From NCBI RefSeq assembly GCF_001457025.1, contig NZ_KQ758604.1:62001-126000 (forward strand): a stretch of 64,000 nt of DNA, written 5' to 3'. Below the pieces are notes generated by a model. The model was not told the origin of the DNA and made no database searches. It was given only the letters and a program-made list of their open reading frames with translations. Shown in pieces: positions 43,725 to 52,403 of the stretch. The stretch comes from Pseudarthrobacter enclensis. Lineage in GTDB: Bacteria; Actinomycetota; Actinomycetes; Actinomycetales; Micrococcaceae. How positions within the stretch are numbered: the stretch's first letter is position 1; each line of letters opens with the position of its first letter. Both the position numbers and the translations under genes were made by a program.

Positions 43725-44891
43725 TCAGCTCCGCTCTGGGAACTGGCCTTCGGCGGCGATCCGTTTATTGAGCTCGGACAGGAACTCGTCCTCGTCAAAG
43801 TCCAGGCCCACCTCGGTTCCGGTCCAGCTGGAGAGGTGGATGGCGTTGGCCAGCCGGACGCCGTTGATCCCGTCCGAACCCGGCGCCAGCAGCGGGGTGC
43901 CGTCAAGGATGTTCGCGGCGAAGTTCTCCAGGACGCCGGCGTGCTGGCCGCCCCAGGCCGATTCGAACTCGATGACCTCGGTGGTGTAGTACTCCTCGGG
44001 CTTGAGCTGGCCCATGAAGAGCTTGCGGACATCCTCCATGTCCATGCCGTCGCTCAGCTCACGCTCCGGCTTGGCCAGGCGGGTCACCGTGGCGGTCTTG
44101 GAACCTTCGACGACGATCTTGCCCTGGTCGCCCAGGATCTCGAAGCGGTCGGTTCCGGTGAGGTCGTGCGTGGCCGTGACGAACACGCCCGTGGCGCCGT
44201 CGCCGTAGTCCACCACGGCGGTGACTTCATCCTCGACGGCGATGTTTCGGCGGAAGCCGTACGCCACCTTGGCGTACACGGACTTGGGGATGCCGCAGAT
44301 CCACTGCCACAGGTCCAGCTGGTGCGGAGCCTGGTTGACCAGGACGCCGCCGCCCTCGCCGCCCCACGTGGCGCGCCAGGCGCTGGAGTTGTAGTACCCC
44401 TGCGGGCGCCACCAGGTGGTGATGATCCAGTTGGTGCGGCGGATGGCTCCGATCTCGCCGTTGTCCACGATCTCCTTGATCCGGCGGTACAGCGGGTTGT
44501 TCCGCTGGTTGAACATGATGGCAAAGGAGAGCTCAGGCTTGGATGCCGCGAACCCGTTCAGTTCCTTGACCTGTTTGGTGTAGACCCCGGCGGGCTTCTC
44601 CACCAGGGCGTGGACGTTCCGCTGGAGCGCGGCGATGCCCATCTCCGGGTGCAGGTAGTGCGGCACGCAGGTGACAACGGCGTCGACGTCGCCGCTTTCC
44701 AGCAGGGCGACGTAGTCGTCATGGAAGGGGACGTCCGGGTACGTGGACGCTGCGAGTTCCTTCTTGGCCGGGTCAGTGTCGCAGATGGCACCGATCTCCA
44801 TGTTGGGGACCAGGCCGTCGGTGATGAACTTGGCGTAGGCGCCGCCCTGTTGGCCCAGGCCGATGATGCCGAGGCGTACTTTCTTGCTCAT
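43725..44891 (-). CDS. Gfo/Idh/MocA family NAD(P)-dependent sugar oxidoreductase (first)
   Basis: 388 residues. Rossmann start RLGIIGLGQQGGAYAKFI, then AVVTCVPHYLHPEMGIAAL and the catalytic EKPAG (Lys). The C-terminal alpha/beta domain has GGGVLVNQAPHQLDLWQWICG, with the conserved active-site His. Members oxidise or isomerise sugars at C1, C2 or C3. It is translated after a TIM-barrel isomerase gene with a 23-bp gap. A strong AGGAG lies before ATG 44891. Together they may oxidise and cleave an imported glycoside; the exact reaction is unproven. Confidence 0.9.
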   Translation of the reverse strand: MSKKVRLGIIGLGQQGGAYAKFITDGLVPNMEIGAICDTDPAKKELAASTYPDVPFHDDYVALLESGDVDAVVTCVPHYLHPEMGIAALQRNVHALVEKPAGVYTKQVKELNGFAASKPELSFAIMFNQRNNPLYRRIKEIVDNGEIGAIRRTNWIITTWWRPQGYYNSSAWRATWGGEGGGVLVNQAPHQLDLWQWICGIPKSVYAKVAYGFRRNIAVEDEVTAVVDYGDGATGVFVTATHDLTGTDRFEILGDQGKIVVEGSKTATVTRLAKPERELSDGMDMEDVRKLFMGQLKPEEYYTTEVIEFESAWGGQHAGVLENFAANILDGTPLLAPGSDGINGVRLANAIHLSSWTGTEVGLDFDEDEFLSELNKRIAAEGQFPERS

Positions 44892-44914
44892 GTGGGTTCT
44901 CCTGTGTTGAAAAT

Positions 44915-45775
44915 CTAAAAAAGGCCGCTGTGGCCCATGGCCACCAGGTTGTCGTGGGAGGTCTGGAGCGCGTCCCAGACGGTGCGGCCGTACAGTTCGT
45001 CCTGCTCCACCAGGAGGTACTGCGCACCGGCCTGGACCGCCGCGGGCACGATCGACGGGAAGTCGAGGTTGCCCTCCCCCACTTCGGCGAACTGGACAAC
45101 GTTCTTGAACTCGGCCATGAAGCCGGGGAAGTCTCCGGTTTCGAGCATGCCGAAGGCTTCCGCGGGCATGCTTCCGATCCGGTAGTCCTTCAGGTGCACC
45201 ATGGCCGTCTTTCCGGCGTACTTCTCGAGGGTCCGGACGGGATCAAGGCCGCCGCGCTGGACCCAGTGGACGTCGATCTCCATGCCCATTGCCGGGGAGT
45301 TCTCCGCGATGATGTCCAGCATGTACTTGCCGTCGAACTTCGCAAACTCCACGTGGTGGTTGTGGTAGTAGAGGCTGATGCCGTGCTCCTGGAGGCGTTC
45401 GGCGTAGCCGTTGGCTTGCTTGGCGAACTCCACCACGGCATCCAGTGACTTCATGGCCGGAAACGGCAGCATCCCGATGCGCAGGAGGTTGCTGTCCAGC
45501 CGCTTGGCGTCGTCAACGATCTTGTCGAAGTTGTCCGCCAGGGACTCCACGGGCATGCCTTTGCGGCCCTCGACGTTGACGGACAGCGCTGCGATGTCCA
45601 TGCCCAGCTCGGAGCGGGCACGGTCCAGTTCCGTCACGTTCTCCGGCGTCATGGGGATCTGGGAGATCTCCACCGCGTTGTAGCCGATCGCGCTGACTTT
45701 CCGCAGGGTTTCGAATGCTCCGATGTCGGCGAAGCTCTCCTTGAGCATCATCGCCTGTACGCCAATTGTGGCCAC
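44915..45775 (-). CDS. Sugar phosphate isomerase/epimerase-like TIM barrel protein (first)
   Basis: 286 residues of the AP-endonuclease-2/xylose-isomerase-like TIM barrel family. Metal-site residues are suggested by ISLYYHNHHVEF, GMEIDVHWVQRGG, MVHLKDYRIG and YLLVEQDELYG. It contains no signal peptide. It follows the ABC ATPase gene by 63 bp and precedes a Gfo/Idh gene. Family members include IolE, IolI and the C-glycoside deglycosidase subunits; which one applies here cannot be told from sequence alone. Confidence 0.88.
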   Translation of the reverse strand: MATIGVQAMMLKESFADIGAFETLRKVSAIGYNAVEISQIPMTPENVTELDRARSELGMDIAALSVNVEGRKGMPVESLADNFDKIVDDAKRLDSNLLRIGMLPFPAMKSLDAVVEFAKQANGYAERLQEHGISLYYHNHHVEFAKFDGKYMLDIIAENSPAMGMEIDVHWVQRGGLDPVRTLEKYAGKTAMVHLKDYRIGSMPAEAFGMLETGDFPGFMAEFKNVVQFAEVGEGNLDFPSIVPAAVQAGAQYLLVEQDELYGRTVWDALQTSHDNLVAMGHSGLF

Positions 45776-45838
45776 GTCGTTCCTCCGTTGTTCCGGCCCG
45801 GTGGGGCCTTGTGGGTCTGTGCTGCGGGGGCGGCTGCG

Positions 45839-46720
45839 TCAGGCTGCCGCTCCCGCCTGTTCGGTCTGTTGGCGCTGCTGCTCCAGGAGCCGGTGCCGGT
45901 CGGCGCGGCGTTGTTCCTGCCGGTCCGGGTCCGGAACCGGGGAAGCCAGGAGCAGGCGCTGCGTGTAGGGGTGTTCAGGGTCCCGGGTGACGGTCCCGGC
46001 CAGCCCCTGCTCCACGATTTCGCCGCGGAACATGACGGCCACGCGGTGGCTGATGTGCCGGACAACGTCCAGGTCGTGGGAGACGAACAGGTAGGAGACG
46101 CCGGTGTCCCGCTGGATCTGCAGGAACAGGTCCAGCACCCGGGCCTGGGTGGAAAGGTCCAGCGCGCTGACGGGTTCGTCGCAGACAATCAGCTTGGGAG
46201 ACAAGGCCAGGGCGCGGGCGATGGCCACACGCTGCCGCTGCCCGCCGCTGAATTCGCGCGGCAGCCGGTGGATGGCATCCGACGGCAGGCCAACCTGGTC
46301 CAGCAGCTCCTTGACGCGCTTCCGGGCGGCATCCTTCTGGAGGCCCTGGACGCCCAGGGGTTCAGCGAGGATGTCGCCGATCTCCAGGGCCGGGTTCAGC
46401 GACGTGTAGGGGTCCTGGAAGACCACCTGCAGGTCCCGGCTCAGCGTCCGGCGTTCCCTGCGGGAGGCGTTGCTGATGTCATTGCCTTCGAAGATGACCT
46501 TTCCCCGGGTGACCGGCGCCAGGCCCAGGACCGCGCGGCCCAGGGTGGTTTTGCCGGAACCGGACTCGCCCACCAGGCCCAGGGTTTCGCCCTGGCCGAT
46601 AGTGATGTTGATGTCCGTCAGCGCGCGGAACGGTTTGGCCCGGAACTTCTTGCTGGGGTACTCCACCACCAGGTCCTCGACGCTCAGCAGTGGTGCGTCC
46701 TGCCGTGAAACTGTGCTCAT
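45839..46720 (-). CDS. Peptide/oligosaccharide-type ABC importer ATPase (DppF/OppF class)
   Basis: 293 residues. Walker A GESGSGKTTLG, Q-loop VVFQDPYTSLNP, signature FSGGQRQRVAIARAL, Walker B LIVCDEPVSALD and H-loop VSHDLDV. The C-terminal HPYTQRLLLASP extension is characteristic of OppD/OppF/DppF ATPases. The start overlaps the fused permease-ATPase gene by 4 bp. With that protein it provides the two ATPase halves. The C-terminus is rich in Arg, Gln and Ala. Confidence 0.95.
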   Translation of the reverse strand: MSTVSRQDAPLLSVEDLVVEYPSKKFRAKPFRALTDINITIGQGETLGLVGESGSGKTTLGRAVLGLAPVTRGKVIFEGNDISNASRRERRTLSRDLQVVFQDPYTSLNPALEIGDILAEPLGVQGLQKDAARKRVKELLDQVGLPSDAIHRLPREFSGGQRQRVAIARALALSPKLIVCDEPVSALDLSTQARVLDLFLQIQRDTGVSYLFVSHDLDVVRHISHRVAVMFRGEIVEQGLAGTVTRDPEHPYTQRLLLASPVPDPDRQEQRRADRHRLLEQQRQQTEQAGAAA

Positions 46721-48627
46721 GCCACCGGCTCCTTTTCTGCGCTTGCGTGACGGGATGCTTCACCGTGTGCCACGGGTCCTTCGGGCGGGGACACCAGCAT
46801 GGTCATGGGCGTCTTGCCTTCGAGCATGGACCCCAGGAGGGTCCGGGTGTAGTTCTCTTTCGGGTTGCGGAGGATCTCGCGGACGGTGCCTTCCTCCACG
46901 AGCCGGCCGTTCTGCATCACGGCCACGCGGTCGCAGAGGTCGGCCACCACGCCGAAGTTGTGGGTCACCAGGATGACTCCGATATTCAGCCGCTGCTGCA
47001 GCTCGCGCAGCAGGTCCAGGACATCCGCCTGCACGGTGACGTCCAGGGCGGTGGTGGGCTCATCCGCGATGACCAGGTCCGGTTCGCAGCTGATGGCGCC
47101 GGCGATCAGCACGCGCTGGGCCATGCCGCCGGAGACCTCGTGCGGGTAGGCGTTGAAGGTGCGTTCCGGGTTCACGATGCCGACGTCGGTCAGCAGCTTC
47201 AGCGCCCGGGTCCGGGCTTCCGCCTTGCTGATCCCCAGCACCCTGACCATGGGAGTGACCAGCTGGTATCCGATGGTGAATGCCGGGTCCAGGTTGCTCA
47301 TGGGTTCCTGCGGGATGTAGGAGATGCGCTTGCCGCGCAGCTTGGACAGCCGTTCCTGGCTGACCCGGTCCTCCCCCGGCGCCACCGTGTAGTTGCCGTC
47401 GAACTGGATGGAGCCTGCAACGATCCGTGCATTGTCCGGGAGCAGGCCCAGGATGGAGAACGCGGTCTGGGACTTGCCCGAGCCCGACTCCCCCACGATG
47501 CCCAGAATCTCGCCGCGGTCCACGTGGAAGGAGACGTTGTCCACCACCTTTTTGATGGAACCGTCTGCCTGGGGGTAGCCGACGCCGAGGTTGGTCACCT
47601 TGACCAGGTGGTGCTCGGTCCCGTGTTCGACGGCGGCAACGGACTTCCGTGACGGGCGCGCCTTGGCGGGTGCCGCCGTCGTGCTCCCTCCGCTGGGGCC
47701 GGAAGCGGGCCCGCGCTTCCTGCGGTGCTTGATCTTTTCGCCGTCTTCCAGGGCATCGCGGATGGCGTTGCCCAGGAGCACCAGCCCGCCGATGGTGAGG
47801 GCCATGGCCAGGGCCGGCCACAGGAGCAGGCTTGGCGTCAGGTAGACGTTCTTGAAGCCTTCGGAGAGCATGACGCCCCAGGTTGCCTTGGTGGGATCAC
47901 CGAGGCCCAGGAACTCCAGGCCGGATTGGATGGCGATGGCCACGCCGGCGATGGCGGCGGTCTGGATGATGATCGGCGCACGGACCACGGAGAAGATGTG
48001 GCGGGCCACGATGCTCAGGTCCGAGAGGCCGGAGACGCGGGCTGCGTCCACGTAGAGCTCATTGCGGACCGACTGGACCGCGGCCCGGGTGAGCCTGAAG
48101 TAGGACGGGCTGATGAGGATGCCGAAAGCGATCATCGAAAACCACACGGACGGGCCGAAGGCCGCGCGGATGGTGAGCAGCACGATCAGGCCGGGCAGGC
48201 TCATGAGGATGCTGACCACCCAGTTGGAGACGGCCTCGAACCTGCCGGCGTAGTATCCGGCGATCAGTCCTGCGGGGAGGCCGATGGCGATGGCAACCCC
48301 GGCGCAGAGCAGGGCGGAGAGCAGCGTCAGCTGGGCTCCGAAGAGCAGGCGGCTCCAGGTGTCCCGTCCGGCGCTGTCCGTTCCCAGGATGTTGGTGGAG
48401 TCCGGGGCCGCCAGGGTCTTGGAGATGTTGGCGAAGTTTTCCTCGAAGGGGGCCAGCACCGGTGCCAGGATCGCCAGCAGGGCGATGGTGGTGAGGATGA
48501 CCAGCGAGGCAATGCCGAGCGGGTTCTTCAGGAGCCGGCGCATCACGGTGGAGCGGACCACGGTGCCGCTTTGCCCCGTGGGGAGGGCCGACGGCGCAAC
48601 TGCTGCTGTTTCTACGGAATCGCTCAT
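46717..48627 (-). CDS. Fused ABC permease (DppC) and ATPase (DppD)
   Basis: 636 residues. Residues 1 to about 295 are a DppC-type permease (helix after RLLKNPLGIASLVILTTIAL, DSAGRDTWSRLLFGAQLTLL, EAA-loop DAARVSGLSDLSIVARHIF). A linker of about 50 residues, rich in Ser, Ala and Lys, leads to an ATPase: Walker A GESGSGKSQ, signature VSGGMAQRVLIAGAI, Walker B LVIADEPTTALD, and oligopeptide-type C-terminal NYTRTLLGSML. The single-chain arrangement fixes permease:ATPase stoichiometry. It overlaps its neighbours by 4 bp on both sides, as in a tightly coupled operon. Confidence 0.93.
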   Translation of the reverse strand: MSDSVETAAVAPSALPTGQSGTVVRSTVMRRLLKNPLGIASLVILTTIALLAILAPVLAPFEENFANISKTLAAPDSTNILGTDSAGRDTWSRLLFGAQLTLLSALLCAGVAIAIGLPAGLIAGYYAGRFEAVSNWVVSILMSLPGLIVLLTIRAAFGPSVWFSMIAFGILISPSYFRLTRAAVQSVRNELYVDAARVSGLSDLSIVARHIFSVVRAPIIIQTAAIAGVAIAIQSGLEFLGLGDPTKATWGVMLSEGFKNVYLTPSLLLWPALAMALTIGGLVLLGNAIRDALEDGEKIKHRRKRGPASGPSGGSTTAAPAKARPSRKSVAAVEHGTEHHLVKVTNLGVGYPQADGSIKKVVDNVSFHVDRGEILGIVGESGSGKSQTAFSILGLLPDNARIVAGSIQFDGNYTVAPGEDRVSQERLSKLRGKRISYIPQEPMSNLDPAFTIGYQLVTPMVRVLGISKAEARTRALKLLTDVGIVNPERTFNAYPHEVSGGMAQRVLIAGAISCEPDLVIADEPTTALDVTVQADVLDLLRELQQRLNIGVILVTHNFGVVADLCDRVAVMQNGRLVEEGTVREILRNPKENYTRTLLGSMLEGKTPMTMLVSPPEGPVAHGEASRHASAEKEPVA

Positions 48628-49565
48628 GACACACGTACTTTCGGGTTGAGCCAGCCATTGAGGATGTCCACCAGGAGGTTCACCACGATGACCACCACCA
48701 CGGTGTACATGACCACGCCCATGACGACGGGGAGGTCGGTCTGCCCTGTTGCCGCGACCGCCAGCGGGCCCATGCCGGGAAGGGCGAAAATTTGTTCGAT
48801 GATCACCACGCCGCCCAGCATGCCGATCAACTGGAGGCTCAGCACCGTGAGGCCCGCCGGTGCCGCGCTGCGGAGGACGTGCTTGAACAGGATCTCCCGC
48901 TCCCCGATTCCGCGGCTGCGGAGGGTCCGGACGTAGTCCCGTTCGAGCTGTTTGATGACGGCGCTGCGGATCTGCTGGGCGCCGCCGGTCACGCCGTTGA
49001 TGAGCAGGGCGATGACGGGGAGGGTCATGGACACGACCCAGGCTTCGGGCCCGACCTCCGGGGAGATGGTGCTCGTTGCCGGGAACATGCCAAGCTGGAT
49101 GGCCAGGATGGTCACCAGGAACACGCCGATCACGTACCCCGGGATGGAGTCGCCGATGATCGCGCCGATCTGGACCACCCTGTCCACCCAGCCGCGCCTC
49201 ACGGCTGCGGCAACACCAATCAGTGCTGCGCAGATGGCGATCAGGATCATTGCGGCGAAAACCATGGTCATGGTGACCGGGATCCGGGTGGCCAGGGAGT
49301 TGGCCACCGGTTCATTGGTGAACCACGAGGCCCCAAGGTTTCCGCTCAGGGCATCGCCCAGCCAGGAGAAGTAACGGGTGAACAGCGGCTGGTCGAGCCC
49401 GAGTTCATGTTCCTTCGCGGCGACCTGCTCAGGGGTGGCCTGGTCGCCGAGGATGTTTTGGGCAATGCTGCCGCTGGCCGTGTACAGCAGGGTGAAGGTG
49501 AGCACGGAGACAACGAACAGCACCACCACCCCGCTGCCCAGCCTCTTCGCAATGAACTTGATCAT
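48624..49565 (-). CDS. ABC transporter permease (DppB class)
   Basis: 313 residues and six membrane helices. The N-terminus (MIKFIAKRLGSGVVVLFVVS) and the conserved DQPLFTRYFSWLGDALSGNLGASW region are typical of DppB/OppB. The cytoplasmic coupling loop is RDYVRTLRSRGIGEREILFKH. It starts 6 bp after the substrate-binding protein gene and overlaps the fused permease-ATPase gene by 4 bp. Forms the pore with the DppC half. Confidence 0.95.
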   Translation of the reverse strand: MIKFIAKRLGSGVVVLFVVSVLTFTLLYTASGSIAQNILGDQATPEQVAAKEHELGLDQPLFTRYFSWLGDALSGNLGASWFTNEPVANSLATRIPVTMTMVFAAMILIAICAALIGVAAAVRRGWVDRVVQIGAIIGDSIPGYVIGVFLVTILAIQLGMFPATSTISPEVGPEAWVVSMTLPVIALLINGVTGGAQQIRSAVIKQLERDYVRTLRSRGIGEREILFKHVLRSAAPAGLTVLSLQLIGMLGGVVIIEQIFALPGMGPLAVAATGQTDLPVVMGVVMYTVVVVIVVNLLVDILNGWLNPKVRVS

Positions 49566-49571
49566 GGGGTC

Positions 49572-51104
49572 CTACTTGGCAGGCGAGTAGTTGTAGATGG
49601 AGGGGACGGCCTGCTGCGCCTGCGGCACCACGTTGACTTTGTCATTGTGGTAGTACATCTGGTTCACGCGGAACAGCGGCGCGAACCAGGCCTGCTCCAC
49701 CACGTACTTGTTGACTTCCTTGGCTTCTTCGCCGGCCGCATCCCCAGCCGCGCGAACGGCCTGGATCTTGGCTTCCAGCTCAGGCGTGGTCGTCTTGAAC
49801 GGGTTGTACAGGGCCTTGGTGGAGACGATCTGGTCGATGGCCACCGTGGGCTCGCCCTGGAAGAGGTTGAAGTACATGGCGCTGTACTTCTGGGCTGCGA
49901 CGTCCGCGGTGAAGGTGTTGGTGATGGCGGCGCCCGGGTTCAGGGTGATGCCTACGTCGGCGAGCTGCTGCTTGAGCACGGAGATCAGTGTTTCGGCGCC
50001 GGGAAGGGTGGGAACGTCGATGCTGACCTTGCCCTCGAAGCCGGACTCCTTCAACAGCTGCCTGGCCTTCTCAGGATCGTAGCTGTAATAGTTCTCCAGC
50101 TCCTCGGACCACGCCCCGCTGTCCTTGCCGAACGGCTGCGACGTCGGCGTGCCCTGGCCCAGCATCACCTGGTCCAGGATGGTCTTGCGGTCGAACGCGT
50201 AGTTGATGGCCTGGCGGACCTTGACGTTGGCCAGTGCCGGGTTCTTGGCACCATCGCGGTCCAGCAGGAGCAGGCCGGCCCAGTCCACCTGGTTGGCCTC
50301 CAGCTTCATCTTGGCCCCCTCGGCCTGCTTGCCGTTCTTGGGGTCCAGCAGGGTGGCGTCAATCTGGCCGGAGACCAGCGCGTTGGTGCGGGCGGTGGGG
50401 TCCAGGAGGATCTTGAGGGTCAGCTTCTTGTACTTCTGGAGGTCCTTGTTCCAGTACCCCTCGCGGGCGTTGAAGACGGTCTGGGAGTCCTTGACCGAAG
50501 CCGCCTTGTCCATCACGTAAGGGCCGGAGCCGACCGGCTCGGTCTTGATGGCGTCCGTGCCGAGTGCCTTGGGGCTGCCCATCAGGCCGGCCGCCTGGCT
50601 GAGGAAGAATTCAAGGGCCGGTTCCGGGGCGCTGAGATTGATGTCGATGGTATCCGCGTCCACCACGGCAACGTCGGAGACAGTGCTGAGCTGCGCCATC
50701 TGCGGACCGTTGGCCTTCTTGAAGTGGTCCAGGTTCGCCTTGGCGGCCTCGGCGTCGAACTTGGCACCGTCGCTGAAGGTGACGTCGGTGCGCAGGTCCA
50801 GGGTCAGCTTGGTCCGGGCATCGTTGTACTTCCAGTCGGTGGCCAGCATGGGGCTGAGCTTGCCGTCCGGCTCACGAAGGAGGAGGGAGTCGTACGCCGC
50901 CTGGTAGGGCTGGAGCGCGTGGCCCACGTGGGCCTGGGCCGGATCCCACGAGGTCAGGTCACGCAGGGTTCCCAGCGTGAGTGCCGTGACAGTGGTGCCG
51001 CCTGCATTCGCTCCTGCACCGGCATTGCCGCCGCCGCAGGCAGTGAGGGCCAGTGAGGCACTCAGCACGAGGGCGGCAGCTGCCGCCTTGGGACCTAACT
51101 TCAT
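49572..51104 (-). CDS. Extracellular solute-binding lipoprotein, family 5
   Basis: 510 residues. Lipoprotein signal with lipobox LTAC at residues 20-23 (SASLALTACGGG), then a family 5 binding domain: LRDLTSWDPAQAHVGHALQP, LLREPDGKLSPMLATDWKY, GSGPYVMDKAASV and VRQAINYAFDRKTILDQVML. Family 5 proteins bind peptides, nickel, or in some actinobacteria oligosaccharides and glycosides; the neighbouring sugar genes favour the latter. First gene of the six-gene importer operon, with a LacI operator in its promoter. Confidence 0.94.
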   Translation of the reverse strand: MKLGPKAAAAALVLSASLALTACGGGNAGAGANAGGTTVTALTLGTLRDLTSWDPAQAHVGHALQPYQAAYDSLLLREPDGKLSPMLATDWKYNDARTKLTLDLRTDVTFSDGAKFDAEAAKANLDHFKKANGPQMAQLSTVSDVAVVDADTIDINLSAPEPALEFFLSQAAGLMGSPKALGTDAIKTEPVGSGPYVMDKAASVKDSQTVFNAREGYWNKDLQKYKKLTLKILLDPTARTNALVSGQIDATLLDPKNGKQAEGAKMKLEANQVDWAGLLLLDRDGAKNPALANVKVRQAINYAFDRKTILDQVMLGQGTPTSQPFGKDSGAWSEELENYYSYDPEKARQLLKESGFEGKVSIDVPTLPGAETLISVLKQQLADVGITLNPGAAITNTFTADVAAQKYSAMYFNLFQGEPTVAIDQIVSTKALYNPFKTTTPELEAKIQAVRAAGDAAGEEAKEVNKYVVEQAWFAPLFRVNQMYYHNDKVNVVPQAQQAVPSIYNYSPAK

Positions 51105-51196
51105 TGTTGGCTCCTAATGAGTCTTGCCTGATGCGAACGGGTTCCGGATCAGAGCGGGAGTGTGTTCTGTGACACATATTTGTGGCTGTGGGACTT

Positions 51197-51236
51197 ACGG
51201 TACGGTCTTTGAACGGTCTTGGCAACCGATTGTCAA
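51197..51236 (-). promoter_or_regulatory. LacI operator and promoter of the ABC importer operon
   Basis: TTGGCAACCGATTGTCAA (51219-51236) is an imperfect palindrome of the same type as the other three sites. On the minus strand -35 TTGCCA (51225-51220), 17 bp, -10 TACCGT (51202-51197). Confidence 0.82.
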
Positions 51237-51298
51237 AAGTTTCTAAAAATGTTGCCAGGCCGGCTGCCCCTCCAGTCCCTGACCCTGTATCGGCGCGG

Positions 51299-51329
51299 AA
51301 AAGGCCGGAAACCGTTTCGGTTCCCGGCC
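51299..51329 (-). terminator. Terminator of the isomerase-oxidoreductase operon
   Basis: Stem GGCCGGGAACCG/CGGTTTCCGGCC on the minus strand (51303-51329, one mismatch), then TTTTCC. Confidence 0.8.
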
Positions 51330-51357
51330 GTCTCCAAGCGCCCGAAAGGCAGGCCGG

Positions 51358-52365
51358 TCAGGCCACCCGGCCGGCGTGGTCGGGGTAGGCCTGGGCGTAG
51401 AGGTCCTTAACCACCTGCAGCGACTTCGCGGCCTCCGCCGCATCGATCCAGAAGGACCCAGGCTCATGCAGCGTGGCGTAGAAATCCTTGATGAGGAGCT
51501 CATGGGACGCTCCCCAGTAGGAGCGCCCGCCGGTGTCCAGGACACGTTCGGGTACCACCTCCACCGTCCCGTCCGAGTAGGTGACCGTGAGGTCGCCGCG
51601 CAGGCTCAGGGAAGCATTCTCAGTGGTGATATCCAGCGTCACCGGGGCATTGACGGGATTGGCCAGGGTGGCATAAAAGACGCTGCGGGTACCGTTGTCG
51701 TGCTCCGCCGCAAACTCGGCGGTGTCCTCCACTTCGATGACGGCCGCCAGGGCCCGCGTCGAGGCGCTGCCTTCCACTTTCGCCACCGGACCTACCAGCC
51801 ACTGCAGCAGGTCAACGGTGTGGATGGCCTGGTTCATCATCAGGCCGCCGCCGCCTTTGGCCCACGTGCCGCGCCATGGCCGGTCCCGGTAGTAGTCGGC
51901 AGTGCGGTGCCACATCACGGTGGCGGAGGCGCCGAGCACCCGACCCAGCGTGCCGCCGTCGAGCAGTTCACGCATGGCCTGCGACGTGGCGTTGTAGCGG
52001 TTCTGGAAGCAGACTGCGATCCGGGCGGAGCTTTGCTCCGCCGCGGCGGCCACCCGCCGCCCCTCCTCGAGCGTGTGGGCCAGCGGTTTCTCGACGATCA
52101 CGTTGATCCCGCGCTCAAGGCAGTCGATGGCCATTGCGGCGTGCAGGTGGTGCGGCGTGCAGATGTGGACGACGTCGGGGCGGGCCGTGGCCAGCATGTC
52201 GAGGTGGTCCGCGTAGCCGGGGACGCCGTGGGCAGCTTCCGCCGCGGCCAGCCGCCCGGGATCGGCGTCGCACACTGCCACGAGCGTGGCATCAGGCATG
52301 CCGGCCAGGGCCGCGAAGTGGACACTGGACACATCGCCGCACCCGATGATTGCCGCTGTGGTCAT
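51358..52365 (-). CDS. Gfo/Idh/MocA family sugar oxidoreductase (second)
   Basis: 335 residues. Rossmann start TTAAIIGCGDVSSVHFAAL, VVHICTPHHLHAAMAIDCL, catalytic EKPLAHTLEEG, and GGGGLMMNQAIHTVDLLQWL with the active-site His. AAGGAGCAGG precedes the ATG. It is the second gene of a two-gene operon after a TIM-barrel isomerase, mirroring the first pair at 43725-45775. Likely oxidises a glycoside or free sugar ring with NAD(P); substrate not known. Confidence 0.9.
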   Translation of the reverse strand: MTTAAIIGCGDVSSVHFAALAGMPDATLVAVCDADPGRLAAAEAAHGVPGYADHLDMLATARPDVVHICTPHHLHAAMAIDCLERGINVIVEKPLAHTLEEGRRVAAAAEQSSARIAVCFQNRYNATSQAMRELLDGGTLGRVLGASATVMWHRTADYYRDRPWRGTWAKGGGGLMMNQAIHTVDLLQWLVGPVAKVEGSASTRALAAVIEVEDTAEFAAEHDNGTRSVFYATLANPVNAPVTLDITTENASLSLRGDLTVTYSDGTVEVVPERVLDTGGRSYWGASHELLIKDFYATLHEPGSFWIDAAEAAKSLQVVKDLYAQAYPDHAGRVA

Positions 52366-52403
52366 GATCCTGCTCCTTCGAAGGATGTAATGGAACGGCC
52401 GGC

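Noticed and set aside
42534-44918. Long plus-strand frame over the lacI-type and Gfo/Idh genes
   Set aside because: Antisense shadow of two well-supported genes and across an operon terminator.
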